Assembly (NCBI RefSeq): GCF_040676615.1
Contig: NZ_JBFAPI010000024.1
Location: 25,858 to 89,857, forward strand
DNA from: Asanoa sp040676615
GTDB taxonomy: Bacteria > Actinomycetota > Actinomycetes > Mycobacteriales > Micromonosporaceae
Length of the DNA stretch: 64,000 nt
Direction: 5' to 3'
The notes beneath the pieces are model-generated. The model searched no databases and had not been told where the DNA came from. It worked only from the letters and a program-made list of their open reading frames with translations. Every line of letters begins with the position of its first letter. Position 1 is the first letter of the stretch. Made by a program: the position numbers and the translations under genes. Of the stretch, positions 49,839 through 58,847 are shown one piece after another.

Positions 49839-51728
49839 ATGCCGGTATCGGTCACCATGCCTCGCCTCGGCGAGAGCGTCACCGAGGGCACGATCACCCG
49901 CTGGTTGAAGCAGGAGGGTGACACCGTCGAGGTCGATGAGCCGTTGCTGGAGGTCTCCACCGACAAGGTCGACACGGAGATCCCGTCGCCGGCCGCCGGT
50001 GTGCTCAGCCGCATCGTCGTCCACGAAGACGAGACGGCCGAGGTCGGCAGCGAGCTCGCGGTGATCGACGGCGAGGGCTCCGGTGGCGGCGCGCCCGCCG
50101 CGGAGTCAGCGCCCGCCGAGGCCGCCGTCTCGTCGGCCGAGGCTGAGACCGAGGCCGACGCCGAGGCCGAGGCCCGGGCCGACGCCGGCGAGCGGGAGGC
50201 CGCCGCGGAGCCGGAGCCGGCCCCCGTGGCGCAGGCCGCCGACTCCGGTGCCGGAGGCGGCGAGTCCACTGTGGTCGCGATGCCGGCGCTCGGTGAGAGC
50301 GTCACCGAGGGCACCGTCACCCGGTGGCTCAAGGAGGTCGGCGACAGCGTCGAGGTCGACGAGCCGCTGCTCGAGGTCTCCACCGACAAGGTCGACACCG
50401 AGATCCCGTCGCCGGTCGCCGGCACGCTACTCGAGATCAAGGTCCCGCAGGACGAGACCGCCGACGTCGGCGCCGCGCTCGCGGTGATCGGCGCGGCTGG
50501 TGGCGCCGCCGGTGGCTCGCCGGCGCCGGCGCCCGCCCCGACCGAGGCCGCCGCGCCGGCCAAGGCGGAGCCCGCCGAGAGCAAGCCGGCCGAGACCAAG
50601 CCGACCGAAGCCAAGCCGAGCGAGGCCAAGCCCGCCGAGACCAAGCAGGAGGCGCCGGCCGCCGAGCCCGCGCCGGCCAAGGCTCCCGCGCCGCGGCAGG
50701 CGCCGGCCCGTGAGCCGGCCCCGGCGGCCGCCGCCGCACCGGCCCGCCCAGCAGCACCGTCGGCCGCGCCCAGCGGCGACGAGGGCAACGGCTACGTCAC
50801 CCCGCTGGTCCGCAAGCTGGCCAGCGACCAGGGTGTCGACCTGTCGACGCTGAGCGGCACCGGCGTCGGTGGCCGGATCCGCAAGCAGGACGTGCTGGAC
50901 GCCGCGGCCAGGGCCAAGGAGGAGGCGGCCCGCGCCGCCGCCGCACCGGCCACACCGGCCGCGCCGGCCGCGGCACCGAAGGCCGCGCCCGCGCCGAGCC
51001 CGCTGCGCGGCCGGGTCGAGAAGCTGAGCCGCATCCGCCGCACGATCGCCACCCGCATGGTCGAGTCGCTGCAGGTGTCGGCGCAGCTGACCACGGTGGT
51101 CGAGGTCGACGTGACCCGCATCGCGCAACTGCGCCAGCGGGCCAAGAACGACTTCCTCCAGCAGCACGGCGTCAAGCTGTCGTTCCTGCCGTTCTTCGCG
51201 CTGGCGTCGGTGGAGGCCCTGCGCACCCACCCGTCGGTCAACTCGAAGATCGACATGGCGGCCGGCGAGGTCACCTACTACGACGCCGAGCACCTGGCCA
51301 TCGCGGTCGACACCGAGAAGGGCCTGGTCGTCCCGGTCATCAAGGACGCCGGCGACCTCAACCTGGCGGGCCTGGCCCGGCGGATCGCCGACGTGGCCGA
51401 GCGCACCCGGAGCAACAAGATCAGCCCTGACGAGCTGTCCGGCGGCACGTTCACGCTGACCAACACCGGCAGCCGCGGCGCGCTGATCGACACGCCGATC
51501 ATCAACCAGCCCCAGGTGGCGATCCTGGGCACCGGCGCGGTGGTCAAGCGTGCGGTCGTCATCAACGACCCCGACCTGGGCGAGGTCATCGTGCCCCGCT
51601 CGATGGTCTACCTGTCGCTGTCCTACGACCACCGGATCGTCGACGGCGCCGACGCCGCCCGCTTCCTGACCGCGATCAAGGAGCGTCTGGAGGCCGGCAA
51701 CTTCGAGGCCGACCTCGGTCTCGCCTGA
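49839..51728 (+). CDS. sucB: Dihydrolipoamide acyltransferase (E2) with two lipoyl domains
   Basis: A 629-residue E2. Two near-identical lipoyl domains carry VSTDKVDTEIPSP (lipoyl Lys43 and Lys184), linked by Ala/Glu-rich stretches. A peripheral-subunit-binding domain follows (GYVTPLVRKLASDQGVDLSTLSGTGVGGRIRKQDV). The catalytic domain ends with SYDHRIVDGADAARF (His598, Asp602). It is the actinobacterial SucB/DlaT-type E2 used by pyruvate and/or 2-oxoglutarate dehydrogenase. The high DNA identity of the lipoyl modules suggests internal duplication or gene conversion. A strong terminator follows. Confidence 0.94.
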   Translation: MPVSVTMPRLGESVTEGTITRWLKQEGDTVEVDEPLLEVSTDKVDTEIPSPAAGVLSRIVVHEDETAEVGSELAVIDGEGSGGGAPAAESAPAEAAVSSAEAETEADAEAEARADAGEREAAAEPEPAPVAQAADSGAGGGESTVVAMPALGESVTEGTVTRWLKEVGDSVEVDEPLLEVSTDKVDTEIPSPVAGTLLEIKVPQDETADVGAALAVIGAAGGAAGGSPAPAPAPTEAAAPAKAEPAESKPAETKPTEAKPSEAKPAETKQEAPAAEPAPAKAPAPRQAPAREPAPAAAAAPARPAAPSAAPSGDEGNGYVTPLVRKLASDQGVDLSTLSGTGVGGRIRKQDVLDAAARAKEEAARAAAAPATPAAPAAAPKAAPAPSPLRGRVEKLSRIRRTIATRMVESLQVSAQLTTVVEVDVTRIAQLRQRAKNDFLQQHGVKLSFLPFFALASVEALRTHPSVNSKIDMAAGEVTYYDAEHLAIAVDTEKGLVVPVIKDAGDLNLAGLARRIADVAERTRSNKISPDELSGGTFTLTNTGSRGALIDTPIINQPQVAILGTGAVVKRAVVINDPDLGEVIVPRSMVYLSLSYDHRIVDGADAARFLTAIKERLEAGNFEADLGLA

Positions 51729-51745
51729 GATCTGGTTTTCCGGCG

Positions 51746-51775
51746 AAGGGCCCGGCGCTTTGGCGCCGGGCCCTT
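51746..51775 (+). terminator. Strong terminator of lpdA-sucB
   Basis: A perfect 13-bp stem (51746-51758 with 51763-51775) with loop TTTG starts 17 nt after the stop codon and ends in TTT. Confidence 0.9.
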
Positions 51776-51808
51776 TCGCTGCCCGGGTTTGGTTGTGAGC
51801 ATGTCGGG

Positions 51809-52999
51809 GTGCCTCCCGCCATGGACCGCCGACTCACCTTCCTGTTCGCCGTCGCCGCCGGCGCCGCCGTCGGAAACCTCTACTGGGCGCAACCCCTGCT
51901 CGACCTGATCGCCGGCGACTTCGGCTCGTCGGCCGCCGGCACCGGATGGTTGATCACGTCCACGCAGGTTGGTTATGCGGTCGGGGTGCTGTTGATCGTC
52001 CCGCTCGGCGATGTCGTCGACCGCCGGCGCCTCGTGGCCGGCATGCTGCTGTGTTCGGCGGCGGCGTTGGTGCTCTGCGCGCTGGCCCCGAGCCTCGGGG
52101 TGCTGCTGGTCGCCGTCTGCCTGCTCGGCCTGACGACCGTCGCCGGCCAGATCCTCACGCCACTGGCCGGCGACCTGGCCGACGACGACCGCCGAGGTCG
52201 GGTGGTCGGCACGGTCGCGTCCGGCATCCTCACCGGGATCCTGATCTCCCGCACGATCAGCGGCCTGGTCGCCGAGGTGGCCGGGTGGCGGGCCATCTAC
52301 CTGGTCGCCGCCGTGCTGGCCGCCGCCCTGGGCGCGCTGTTCCACCGGGTGCTGCCACCGCTGCCGCCCAAGACCCGGGTGCGCTACCCCGCGCTGATCG
52401 CCTCCGTGGCCGTGGTCGCCCTGCGGGAACGGACCGTCCGGTGGACGCTGGTGCTGGGCGCGACCGGTTTCGCGGCGTTCACGATGTTCTGGACGTCGTT
52501 GACGTTCCTGCTCAGTGCGCCGCCCTACTCGTACCCCGTCTCGGTCATCGGTTTGTTCGGTCTCGCCGGCCTGGCCGGTGCGCTCGCCGCGCAACGGGCC
52601 GGGCGGCTGCACGACCGCGGCTGGTCGCTGCCCGCCACCGGCGCCGCATGGCTGGTCGTCCTGGTGTCGTTCGTGGTGGCCGGGCTCGCCGGTGGCTCGT
52701 CGGTTGCCGTGCTGCTGGTCGCGGTCGTCGGCCTGGACGCGGCGCTGCAGGGCCTCGCGATCCTCAACCAGACCCGGGTGTTCGCCGTCTCCCGCGAGGC
52801 CCGCAGCCGGATCAACACGGCGTTCGTGGTGTGCAATTTCGCCGGCGCGGCGCTGGGCTCCGCGGCGGCGACGTCGCTGTGGTCCGCCGGCGGCTGGTCG
52901 GCCGTGACGGCGGCGGGGGTGGTGCTGAGCTGTGTCGGCCTGACCATCTGGGCAACCGGGCGGCGCGGCGCCCTGGTCGTGGCCACCTCGCGCCCATGA
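51809..52999 (+). CDS. MFS transporter, first of three tandem paralogues
   Basis: A 396-residue, 12-helix major facilitator. LTFLFAVAAGAAVGNLYWAQPLLDLIAGDFG starts helix 1, and the conserved loop 2-3 motif is PLGDVVDRRRLV. LPPLPPKTRVRYPALIASV marks the central loop. The family resembles efflux pumps such as YdeR/YgaY; the substrate is unknown. The start is uncertain: GTG 51809 or ATG 51821, neither with a Shine-Dalgarno. The stop overlaps the next gene by 4 nt (ATGA). Confidence 0.83.
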   Translation: MPPAMDRRLTFLFAVAAGAAVGNLYWAQPLLDLIAGDFGSSAAGTGWLITSTQVGYAVGVLLIVPLGDVVDRRRLVAGMLLCSAAALVLCALAPSLGVLLVAVCLLGLTTVAGQILTPLAGDLADDDRRGRVVGTVASGILTGILISRTISGLVAEVAGWRAIYLVAAVLAAALGALFHRVLPPLPPKTRVRYPALIASVAVVALRERTVRWTLVLGATGFAAFTMFWTSLTFLLSAPPYSYPVSVIGLFGLAGLAGALAAQRAGRLHDRGWSLPATGAAWLVVLVSFVVAGLAGGSSVAVLLVAVVGLDAALQGLAILNQTRVFAVSREARSRINTAFVVCNFAGAALGSAAATSLWSAGGWSAVTAAGVVLSCVGLTIWATGRRGALVVATSRP

Positions 53000-54168
53000 A
53001 CCGGCGGCTGACGTTTCTGTTCGCCCTCGCCGCCGGTGCCGCCATCGGAAACCTCTACCTCGCGCAGCCGCTGCTCGACCTGATCGCCCGGGACCTGCGT
53101 ACGTCTGTCGCCTCCGCCGGCTACCTGGTCACCCTCACACAGGTCGGGTATGCGGTCGGGGTGCTGCTGATCGTGCCGCTCGGCGACGTCGTCGACCGCC
53201 GGCGGCTGGTGCCCGGGATGCTGCTGTGCTCGGTGCCGGCATTGGTGCTGTGCGCGGTCGCGCCGACGATCGGCGTGCTGCACGTCGCGGTGACCGTGCT
53301 CGGGCTGACCACGGTCGCGGGGCAACTCCTCACGCCGTTGGCCGGGGATCTCGCGTCGGAGGCCCATCGCGGTCGGGTGGTGGGCACGGTCGGTTCGGGC
53401 ATTCTCACCGGGATCCTGGCGGCCCGCGCGATCAGCTGGTTGGTGGCCGACGCAGCCGGCTGGGGGGCCATCTTCCTGGTGGCCGCGGCGCTCGCCGCCA
53501 CCCTCGCGGTGCTGCTGTTCCGGGCCCTCCCGCCGTTGCCGCCGAAGACCCGGCTGCCCTACCCGGCGCTGATCGCCTCGGTGCCCGCGATGGCACTGCG
53601 GTTGCGATCCGTCCGGTGGACGCTGGCGCTGGGTGCGTGCGGGTTCGCCGCGTTCGCGATGTTCTGGACGGCGTTGACGTTCCGGCTCAGCGCTCCGCCG
53701 TTCTCGTACCCCGTCTCGGTCATCGGTCTTTTCGGTCTGGCCGGCCTGGCCGGTGCCGTTGCCGCACAACGCTCCGGGCAACTCCACGACCGCGGCTGGT
53801 CGCTGCCGGCGACGGGCGCCGGCTGGGTGGTCGTGCTGGTGTCCTTTGTGCTCGCCGGTCTCGCCGGCCGCTCCATCGCGCTGCTGCTGATCGCGATCGT
53901 GTTCCTCGACGTGGCCCTGCAGGCGGTGGCGCTGCTCAACCGGATGCGCGTCTTCGCGGTCTCGCACGAGGCGAGAAGCAGACTCAACACGGCGTACGTG
54001 GTCAGCAACTTCGTCGGTGCCGGCCTGGGTTCGGCGGCTGCGACGACCCTCTGGGCCTTCGGCGGCTGGGCGGCGGTGACCACGGCGGGCGTCGTGTTGA
54101 GCGTGCTCGCGCTCGGCGTGTGGGCGGTGGGCCGGCGGGCCGCCCTGGTCGTGGTGGCGCCACGATGA
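52996..54168 (+). CDS. MFS transporter, second tandem paralogue
   Basis: A 390-residue MFS protein, similar to its two neighbours along its whole length: NRRLTFLFALAAGAAIGNLYLAQPLLDLIARDL, PLGDVVDRRRLVPGM, LPPLPPKTRLPYPALIAS and FSYPVSVIGLFGLAGLAGAVAAQRSG. The ATG overlaps the first gene's stop by 4 nt, and its own stop overlaps the third gene by 4 nt. Confidence 0.88.
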   Translation: MNRRLTFLFALAAGAAIGNLYLAQPLLDLIARDLRTSVASAGYLVTLTQVGYAVGVLLIVPLGDVVDRRRLVPGMLLCSVPALVLCAVAPTIGVLHVAVTVLGLTTVAGQLLTPLAGDLASEAHRGRVVGTVGSGILTGILAARAISWLVADAAGWGAIFLVAAALAATLAVLLFRALPPLPPKTRLPYPALIASVPAMALRLRSVRWTLALGACGFAAFAMFWTALTFRLSAPPFSYPVSVIGLFGLAGLAGAVAAQRSGQLHDRGWSLPATGAGWVVVLVSFVLAGLAGRSIALLLIAIVFLDVALQAVALLNRMRVFAVSHEARSRLNTAYVVSNFVGAGLGSAAATTLWAFGGWAAVTTAGVVLSVLALGVWAVGRRAALVVVAPR

Positions 54169-55340
54169 GCCGCTTCCTGACGGTGCTGTTCGCCGTCGCC
54201 GCCGGGGTCGCGGTCGGCAACCTCTACTGGGCGCAGCCGCTGCTCGGCCTGATCGCCGGTGATTTCGGTGCCTCGACCGCCGCCGCCGGTTGGCTGGTCA
54301 CCACGACGCAGGTCGGCTACGCGGTCGGGGTGCTGCTGATCGTGCCGCTGGGCGACGTACGCGACCGCCGCAGTCTTATCGTCGCTGTGCTGCTGTGCTG
54401 CGCGGTGGCGCTGCTGGCCTGCGCACTGGCCCCCACGATCGGCACGCTGCTGGTCGCGACGACGGCGCTGGGGTCGGCGACGGTCGCGGGCCCGATCCTG
54501 ATGCCGCTGGCCGGCGACCTGGCCGACGACGCCCGGCGGGGCCGGGTGGTCGGCACGGTCGCGTCGGGACTGCTGATCGGCATCCTGGCGTCCCGCACGG
54601 TCAGCGGGTTGCTCGCCGGTGCGGCGGGCTGGCGAGCGGTCTTCGCGGTCGCCTCGTTCGTCACGGCTGTTCTCGCGGTGGTGCTGCACCGCGCGCTGCC
54701 GCCCTTGCCGCCGAAGGCTTCGATCGGCTATCCCGCGCTGATCGCCTCGGTGCCGGAGCTGGCGTTCCGTGATCGCACGGTGCGCTGGACGCTGGCGCTG
54801 ACGGCGCTCGGGTTCGCAGCGTTCAGCATGTTCTGGACGTCGCTGACGTTCCTGCTGAGCGGGCCGCCGTTCGGGTATCCGGTCGCGGTCATCGGCTTGT
54901 TCGGCCTGGCCGGTCTGGCGGGCGCGGTCGCGGCCCGCAACGCCGGCCGCCTGCACGACGCCGGCCGCTCTCTCCCCGCCACCGGGGCGGCGTGGTTGGT
55001 CATCCTGCTGGCCTACGCGGTCGCGACGTTGGCGGGCGGTTCGGTGACCCTGCTGCTGGCGGCGATCGTCCTGCTCGACGTCGCCTTCCAGACGACTGCC
55101 ATCCTCAACCAGACCCGTATCCTGGCGACCTCGGCCGCCGCCCGCAGCCGCCTGAACACGACCTATGTCGTGGCCAGCTTCACCGGCGCGGCGATGGGCT
55201 CGGCGCTCGCGACCACCCTGTGGCCGGCGGGTGGCTGGCCGGCGATCACCGCGACCGGGATCGTGCTGAGCTGCGCGGCACTGGCGGTCTGGGCAACCAT
55301 CCGACCGAGGACTTATCGGCCGGCCGGAGGTGGTCCATAG
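54165..55340 (+). CDS. MFS transporter, third tandem paralogue
   Basis: A 391-residue MFS protein with the same plan: VLFAVAAGVAVGNLYWAQPLLGLIAGDFG, PLGDVRDRRSLIV, LPPLPPKASIGYPALIAS, FGYPVAVIGLFGLAGLAGAVAARNAGRL. It diverges more in loops than the first two. The ATG overlaps the second gene's stop (ATGA). Its TAG stop is part of the CATAGT box that precedes the NACHT gene. Confidence 0.88.
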   Translation: MSRFLTVLFAVAAGVAVGNLYWAQPLLGLIAGDFGASTAAAGWLVTTTQVGYAVGVLLIVPLGDVRDRRSLIVAVLLCCAVALLACALAPTIGTLLVATTALGSATVAGPILMPLAGDLADDARRGRVVGTVASGLLIGILASRTVSGLLAGAAGWRAVFAVASFVTAVLAVVLHRALPPLPPKASIGYPALIASVPELAFRDRTVRWTLALTALGFAAFSMFWTSLTFLLSGPPFGYPVAVIGLFGLAGLAGAVAARNAGRLHDAGRSLPATGAAWLVILLAYAVATLAGGSVTLLLAAIVLLDVAFQTTAILNQTRILATSAAARSRLNTTYVVASFTGAAMGSALATTLWPAGGWPAITATGIVLSCAALAVWATIRPRTYRPAGGGP

Positions 55341-55341
55341 T
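55336..55341 (+). promoter_or_regulatory. -10 box CATAGT of the NACHT gene
   Basis: CATAGT overlaps the stop codon of the third MFS gene and lies 6 nt before the ATG at 55348, which has no Shine-Dalgarno. The first base departs from TAnnnT. The gene may thus have its own promoter. Confidence 0.45.
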
Positions 55342-55347
55342 CGACGG

Positions 55348-58300
55348 ATGGCGCACACGCTCGGCTACGCGGACGCGGCCCGCCTTCTCGGCGGTGGCGA
55401 AAGCGCGTTGGTCAAGACGCTCGACAAGGCGACCGGTGGACTGATGCTCGGGCTGTCGGTCGCGTTCCCAGGCGTGCTGGCCCTGTTCGACGCCAAGACC
55501 GACTTCATCCGCCTGTCACACGACCTGGTGCGGCGCGCCTCCGAACGCCGCAGGGGCCTGTCCCGCTACGACCGCACCCAGCGCTTCGAAGCGGCGCACA
55601 CGGTCATCGTCGTGGTCGCGTTCTTCGAAGCGCTTCAGGAGGCCGACCTCCCGTTCCGCTTCGCCGACCTCGAACTGACCCCGGCCGAGCAGTTGACCAT
55701 CGCCGGCGGCAGTCCGACGACCGACCTGTTGCACGACCTGTTCTCCGGGGTGCCGCCGCTTCCGTTGGCCCACCGTGGGCACGACGCCATCCGTTTCGAA
55801 CTGAACGAATTCTATGTGGGCATCTGCGACAATCTCTTCGAGTTCGTCGGCGGGCTGGCTCTGGGCGAACGACTGTCCGGGCCCGACCGCGCGGCGTTCT
55901 TCGAGCAACTCACCTCGTGTGTGGCCCCGGCCATCCGCCGCTACTTCGAGCTCCTCCGTCAGCTCGCGGTGGAGTTTCCCGAGGTCGGTTTCTGGGTCAA
56001 CCTGGGTGAGCACGCGGCGACCCGCGCCGAGTTGCGGGCCGGTCTTTCGCGGCTCGAGGAGGCACTGGCCCGCGGCTCGGCCGGTGACGACCCCGACGCC
56101 CGTCGCAAAGGGCTGGCCCGCGCCTACCGGGCAGAGTTGGATCTGCCGGTGGTGAGCGGTGGTGAGGCGCCCGACGGGCTGCGCGTGCCCACGCTCGGCG
56201 CCGCCTATCTCGCGCCGCGGTTCCGGGTCGGCGAGATCAGCGGGTCGGACAAGCCGAACGACGAGGATTGGTGGGCACGGCAGGAGGTCCGCGACGATCT
56301 CGACGAGTTCCTGGTCGGGCACCTGACGTCGAGTTTCGCCCTGGCCGCGCCGCTGCTGGTGCTCGGCCAGCCCGGCTCGGGCAAATCGGTGCTCACCAAG
56401 GTGCTCGCGGCCCGGCTGCCGGCAGCGGACTTCGTGCCCATCCGCGTGCCGCTGCGCGACGTGCACGCCGCCGCCGATCTGCAGGAGCAACTCGAACAGG
56501 CGATCCGGAAGGCCACCGGCGAACGGCTGGAGTGGCCGGCCTTGGTCGCTTCGGCGGGAGACGCGTTGCCGGTCGTGCTGCTCGACGGTTTCGACGAGCT
56601 ACTCCAGGCGGTCGGCGTCAGCCACACCGACTACCTGGGCAAGGTGGCGGAGTTCCAGCGCCGCGAGGCGGTGCAGGGCCGCCCGGTCGCCGTCGTGGTG
56701 ACCAGCCGCACGGCGGTGGCCGACCGGGCGTTCGCGCCGTCCGGAACGGTTTTGCTCCGGCTGGAGCCGTTCGACGTGCCCAGGATCGACGCCTGGCTGC
56801 GCGTCTGGAACGACGCGAACGAGCCGTCCTTCCGGGCCGCGGGTGTGGCGCCGCTGTCCCCCGAGGCGGTCCTGGCCCAACCCGCGCTCGCCGAACAGCC
56901 CTTGCTCCTGCTGATGCTCGCCATCTACGACGCCGACGGCAACGCGCTGCAAAAGCTCGGGGCGGGCATCGGCCAGTACGAGCTCTACGAGCGCCTCCTC
57001 ACCGCCTTCGCCCGCCGCGAGATCCAGAAACACCGGCAGGGCCTGTCGGACGCCGCGTTGGCGCAGGCCGTCGAGGAGGAACTGCGCACGCTGTCGGTCG
57101 TCGGCTTCGCGATGCACAACCGCGGCACTCTGTGGATCACCGAAGCGGAACTCGAGGCCGACCTGCCGGCCTTGTTCGGGATCCCCCGCCCGCCGGCGCC
57201 CGGCACCGGCATGCGGGTGCCGCTGCGGGCCGCCGAACTGATGATCGGCCGATTCTTCTTCGTCCATCGCGCGGCCGCGACGACCGGGGGCGCCGACCGC
57301 CGGGAAACCTACGAGTTCCTGCACGCGACGTTCGGCGAGTTCCTGGTCGCCCGGCTCACCTGCCAGGTGCTGCACGACATGGCGGCCCGTGAGCACGTGA
57401 CGGTGACATCGCTGGCCGCCGCCCCGGTCGACGACGACCTGCTGCACGCGCTGCTCTCCTACTCGCCGCTCACCTTCTCGACCGCGATCCCGGGCTTCAT
57501 CGAGGAGAAGCTCGCGATGGGCGGCCAGCAGGAGGTGGCTCGCCTCACCACCAGGCTCTACAAGGGTGCTGGCGAGGCACCCGCCGCACGGCGGTTCGGC
57601 GCCTACCGACCGCAACGCCTCCCGGACGCGGCCCGCTACGCCGCCTACAGCGCCAACCTCCTGATCCTGACCCTCTGCGCGAACGGAGAAGTCTGGTACT
57701 CAAACCTCTGCCCGACCGGCGACGAGGTGGTCGAGGCCTGGCGCCGCCAGACGCTGCTGTGGCGTTCCCAGCTTCCCACCGACCCGTGGGCTGGCCTTGT
57801 CTCGGTGATCCGGGTCGAACGAGGCTGGCGCGAAGGAACGCGAACGATTCGGCTCACATGGCGCGGAAAGCCATCCGATGCCGCGCCCATCGATCCCCAC
57901 TGGACCTACAGCGTCCCGCCCCATAGCGACCACAGCGAGGGCCTCACTGCCTGGAGCGAAGTCCCTGGGGCTTTCCTGCATAGGGCGAATTTCGAATGCG
58001 AAAAAGTCGACGACGTCGTCGGTCATGCCGTCGAACCGTTGGCGCGCACGCTCGGCTCCAGTACTCATAGCTTCATCGACTGGGGTCCGGGAACTGCTCT
58101 GTCCACCGCGCACTTATTACTGGACGCCTGGCTCGCCCCCGTCGGCCGCCCGAGCCCCGACGAACAGCGAGAGACCTACGAGCGGGTGGTCAGAGCCGCG
58201 GCCTACCCATGGATGCCCTGGAGTCAAGAGGAACGGATCGCCTTCGCCGGGCTCGTCCTCGACCGATTGGCGACCGACGTCCAGGTGCCGCCAGCTCTCG

Positions 58301-58644
58301 CCGCCGAGCTGATCAAGCGGCTGTGGGTGGCCCAGGGCATCGATTTCGCAAAGGAGTTACCCAACCATTTCGTCAGGTGCCTGCTCGCATTTCTCGGCCG
58401 GGACGGCGAAGCCGACCTACTTCTGCGCGCCGTTCTGGCCCAAGGTCTCGAGGAGTTCTTGGCCGAGCCGGCCGACCTGCAGATCACCGTCGAGGCAATT
58501 GTTCGCTGCCACGAACTCGGATTGACGGTTGGCGGCCGATCGACCCTCACTCGGGTACACGAAGTGGTGAAGCAGACGCTCACCCAGCGTCCAGACCTGG
58601 CACGACGCTGGGCATTTATGAAGATCGAGCCCGCCCCGCGGTGA
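55348..58644 (+). CDS. NACHT-domain STAND ATPase (bacterial NLR-like), putative antiphage protein
   Basis: A 1098-residue protein. The N-terminal helical region starts AHTLGYADAARLLGGGE, continues with FDAKTDFIRLSHDLVRR and FEAAHTVIVVVAFFEAL, and resembles the NNH7-type helical domain found before bacterial NACHT modules. The NACHT ATPase follows: Walker A GQPGSGKS (340-347), Walker B and NACHT box VVLLDGFDEL (409-418), sensor-like VVVTSRT, and the winged-helix marker FLHATFGEFLVARL (His659). The last 380 residues are helical without clear LRR, TPR or WD repeats and probably act as sensor. Related bNACHT proteins defend against phages; here defence is inferred. It lies between MFS genes and a LuxR regulator, with no separate effector gene adjacent. 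Confidence 0.85.
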   Translation: MAHTLGYADAARLLGGGESALVKTLDKATGGLMLGLSVAFPGVLALFDAKTDFIRLSHDLVRRASERRRGLSRYDRTQRFEAAHTVIVVVAFFEALQEADLPFRFADLELTPAEQLTIAGGSPTTDLLHDLFSGVPPLPLAHRGHDAIRFELNEFYVGICDNLFEFVGGLALGERLSGPDRAAFFEQLTSCVAPAIRRYFELLRQLAVEFPEVGFWVNLGEHAATRAELRAGLSRLEEALARGSAGDDPDARRKGLARAYRAELDLPVVSGGEAPDGLRVPTLGAAYLAPRFRVGEISGSDKPNDEDWWARQEVRDDLDEFLVGHLTSSFALAAPLLVLGQPGSGKSVLTKVLAARLPAADFVPIRVPLRDVHAAADLQEQLEQAIRKATGERLEWPALVASAGDALPVVLLDGFDELLQAVGVSHTDYLGKVAEFQRREAVQGRPVAVVVTSRTAVADRAFAPSGTVLLRLEPFDVPRIDAWLRVWNDANEPSFRAAGVAPLSPEAVLAQPALAEQPLLLLMLAIYDADGNALQKLGAGIGQYELYERLLTAFARREIQKHRQGLSDAALAQAVEEELRTLSVVGFAMHNRGTLWITEAELEADLPALFGIPRPPAPGTGMRVPLRAAELMIGRFFFVHRAAATTGGADRRETYEFLHATFGEFLVARLTCQVLHDMAAREHVTVTSLAAAPVDDDLLHALLSYSPLTFSTAIPGFIEEKLAMGGQQEVARLTTRLYKGAGEAPAARRFGAYRPQRLPDAARYAAYSANLLILTLCANGEVWYSNLCPTGDEVVEAWRRQTLLWRSQLPTDPWAGLVSVIRVERGWREGTRTIRLTWRGKPSDAAPIDPHWTYSVPPHSDHSEGLTAWSEVPGAFLHRANFECEKVDDVVGHAVEPLARTLGSSTHSFIDWGPGTALSTAHLLLDAWLAPVGRPSPDEQRETYERVVRAAAYPWMPWSQEERIAFAGLVLDRLATDVQVPPALAAELIKRLWVAQGIDFAKELPNHFVRCLLAFLGRDGEADLLLRAVLAQGLEEFLAEPADLQITVEAIVRCHELGLTVGGRSTLTRVHEVVKQTLTQRPDLARRWAFMKIEPAPR

Positions 58645-58847
58645 TGATGAGCTTGACCGGCGACACGTTGCCCGGTGGGGCGGGCAAAACCTGCCGCTCT
58701 CCCGTCATGGTGCTGTTCGGAAATGCGTCGACCATCGGGCGTGGCGCGGATTGACGTGCAGAGCCCGCTCGCGTGATGCGAACTCGTTGTCAACGGGCTG
58801 CTGCGCCGTGGATCAGCTCGCCAACCGATAAGGCTGACCATCTGGGC

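Noticed and set aside
58645..58847. Small gene between the NACHT and LAL genes
   Set aside because: Short frames exist, but none has a start signal or sensible composition.
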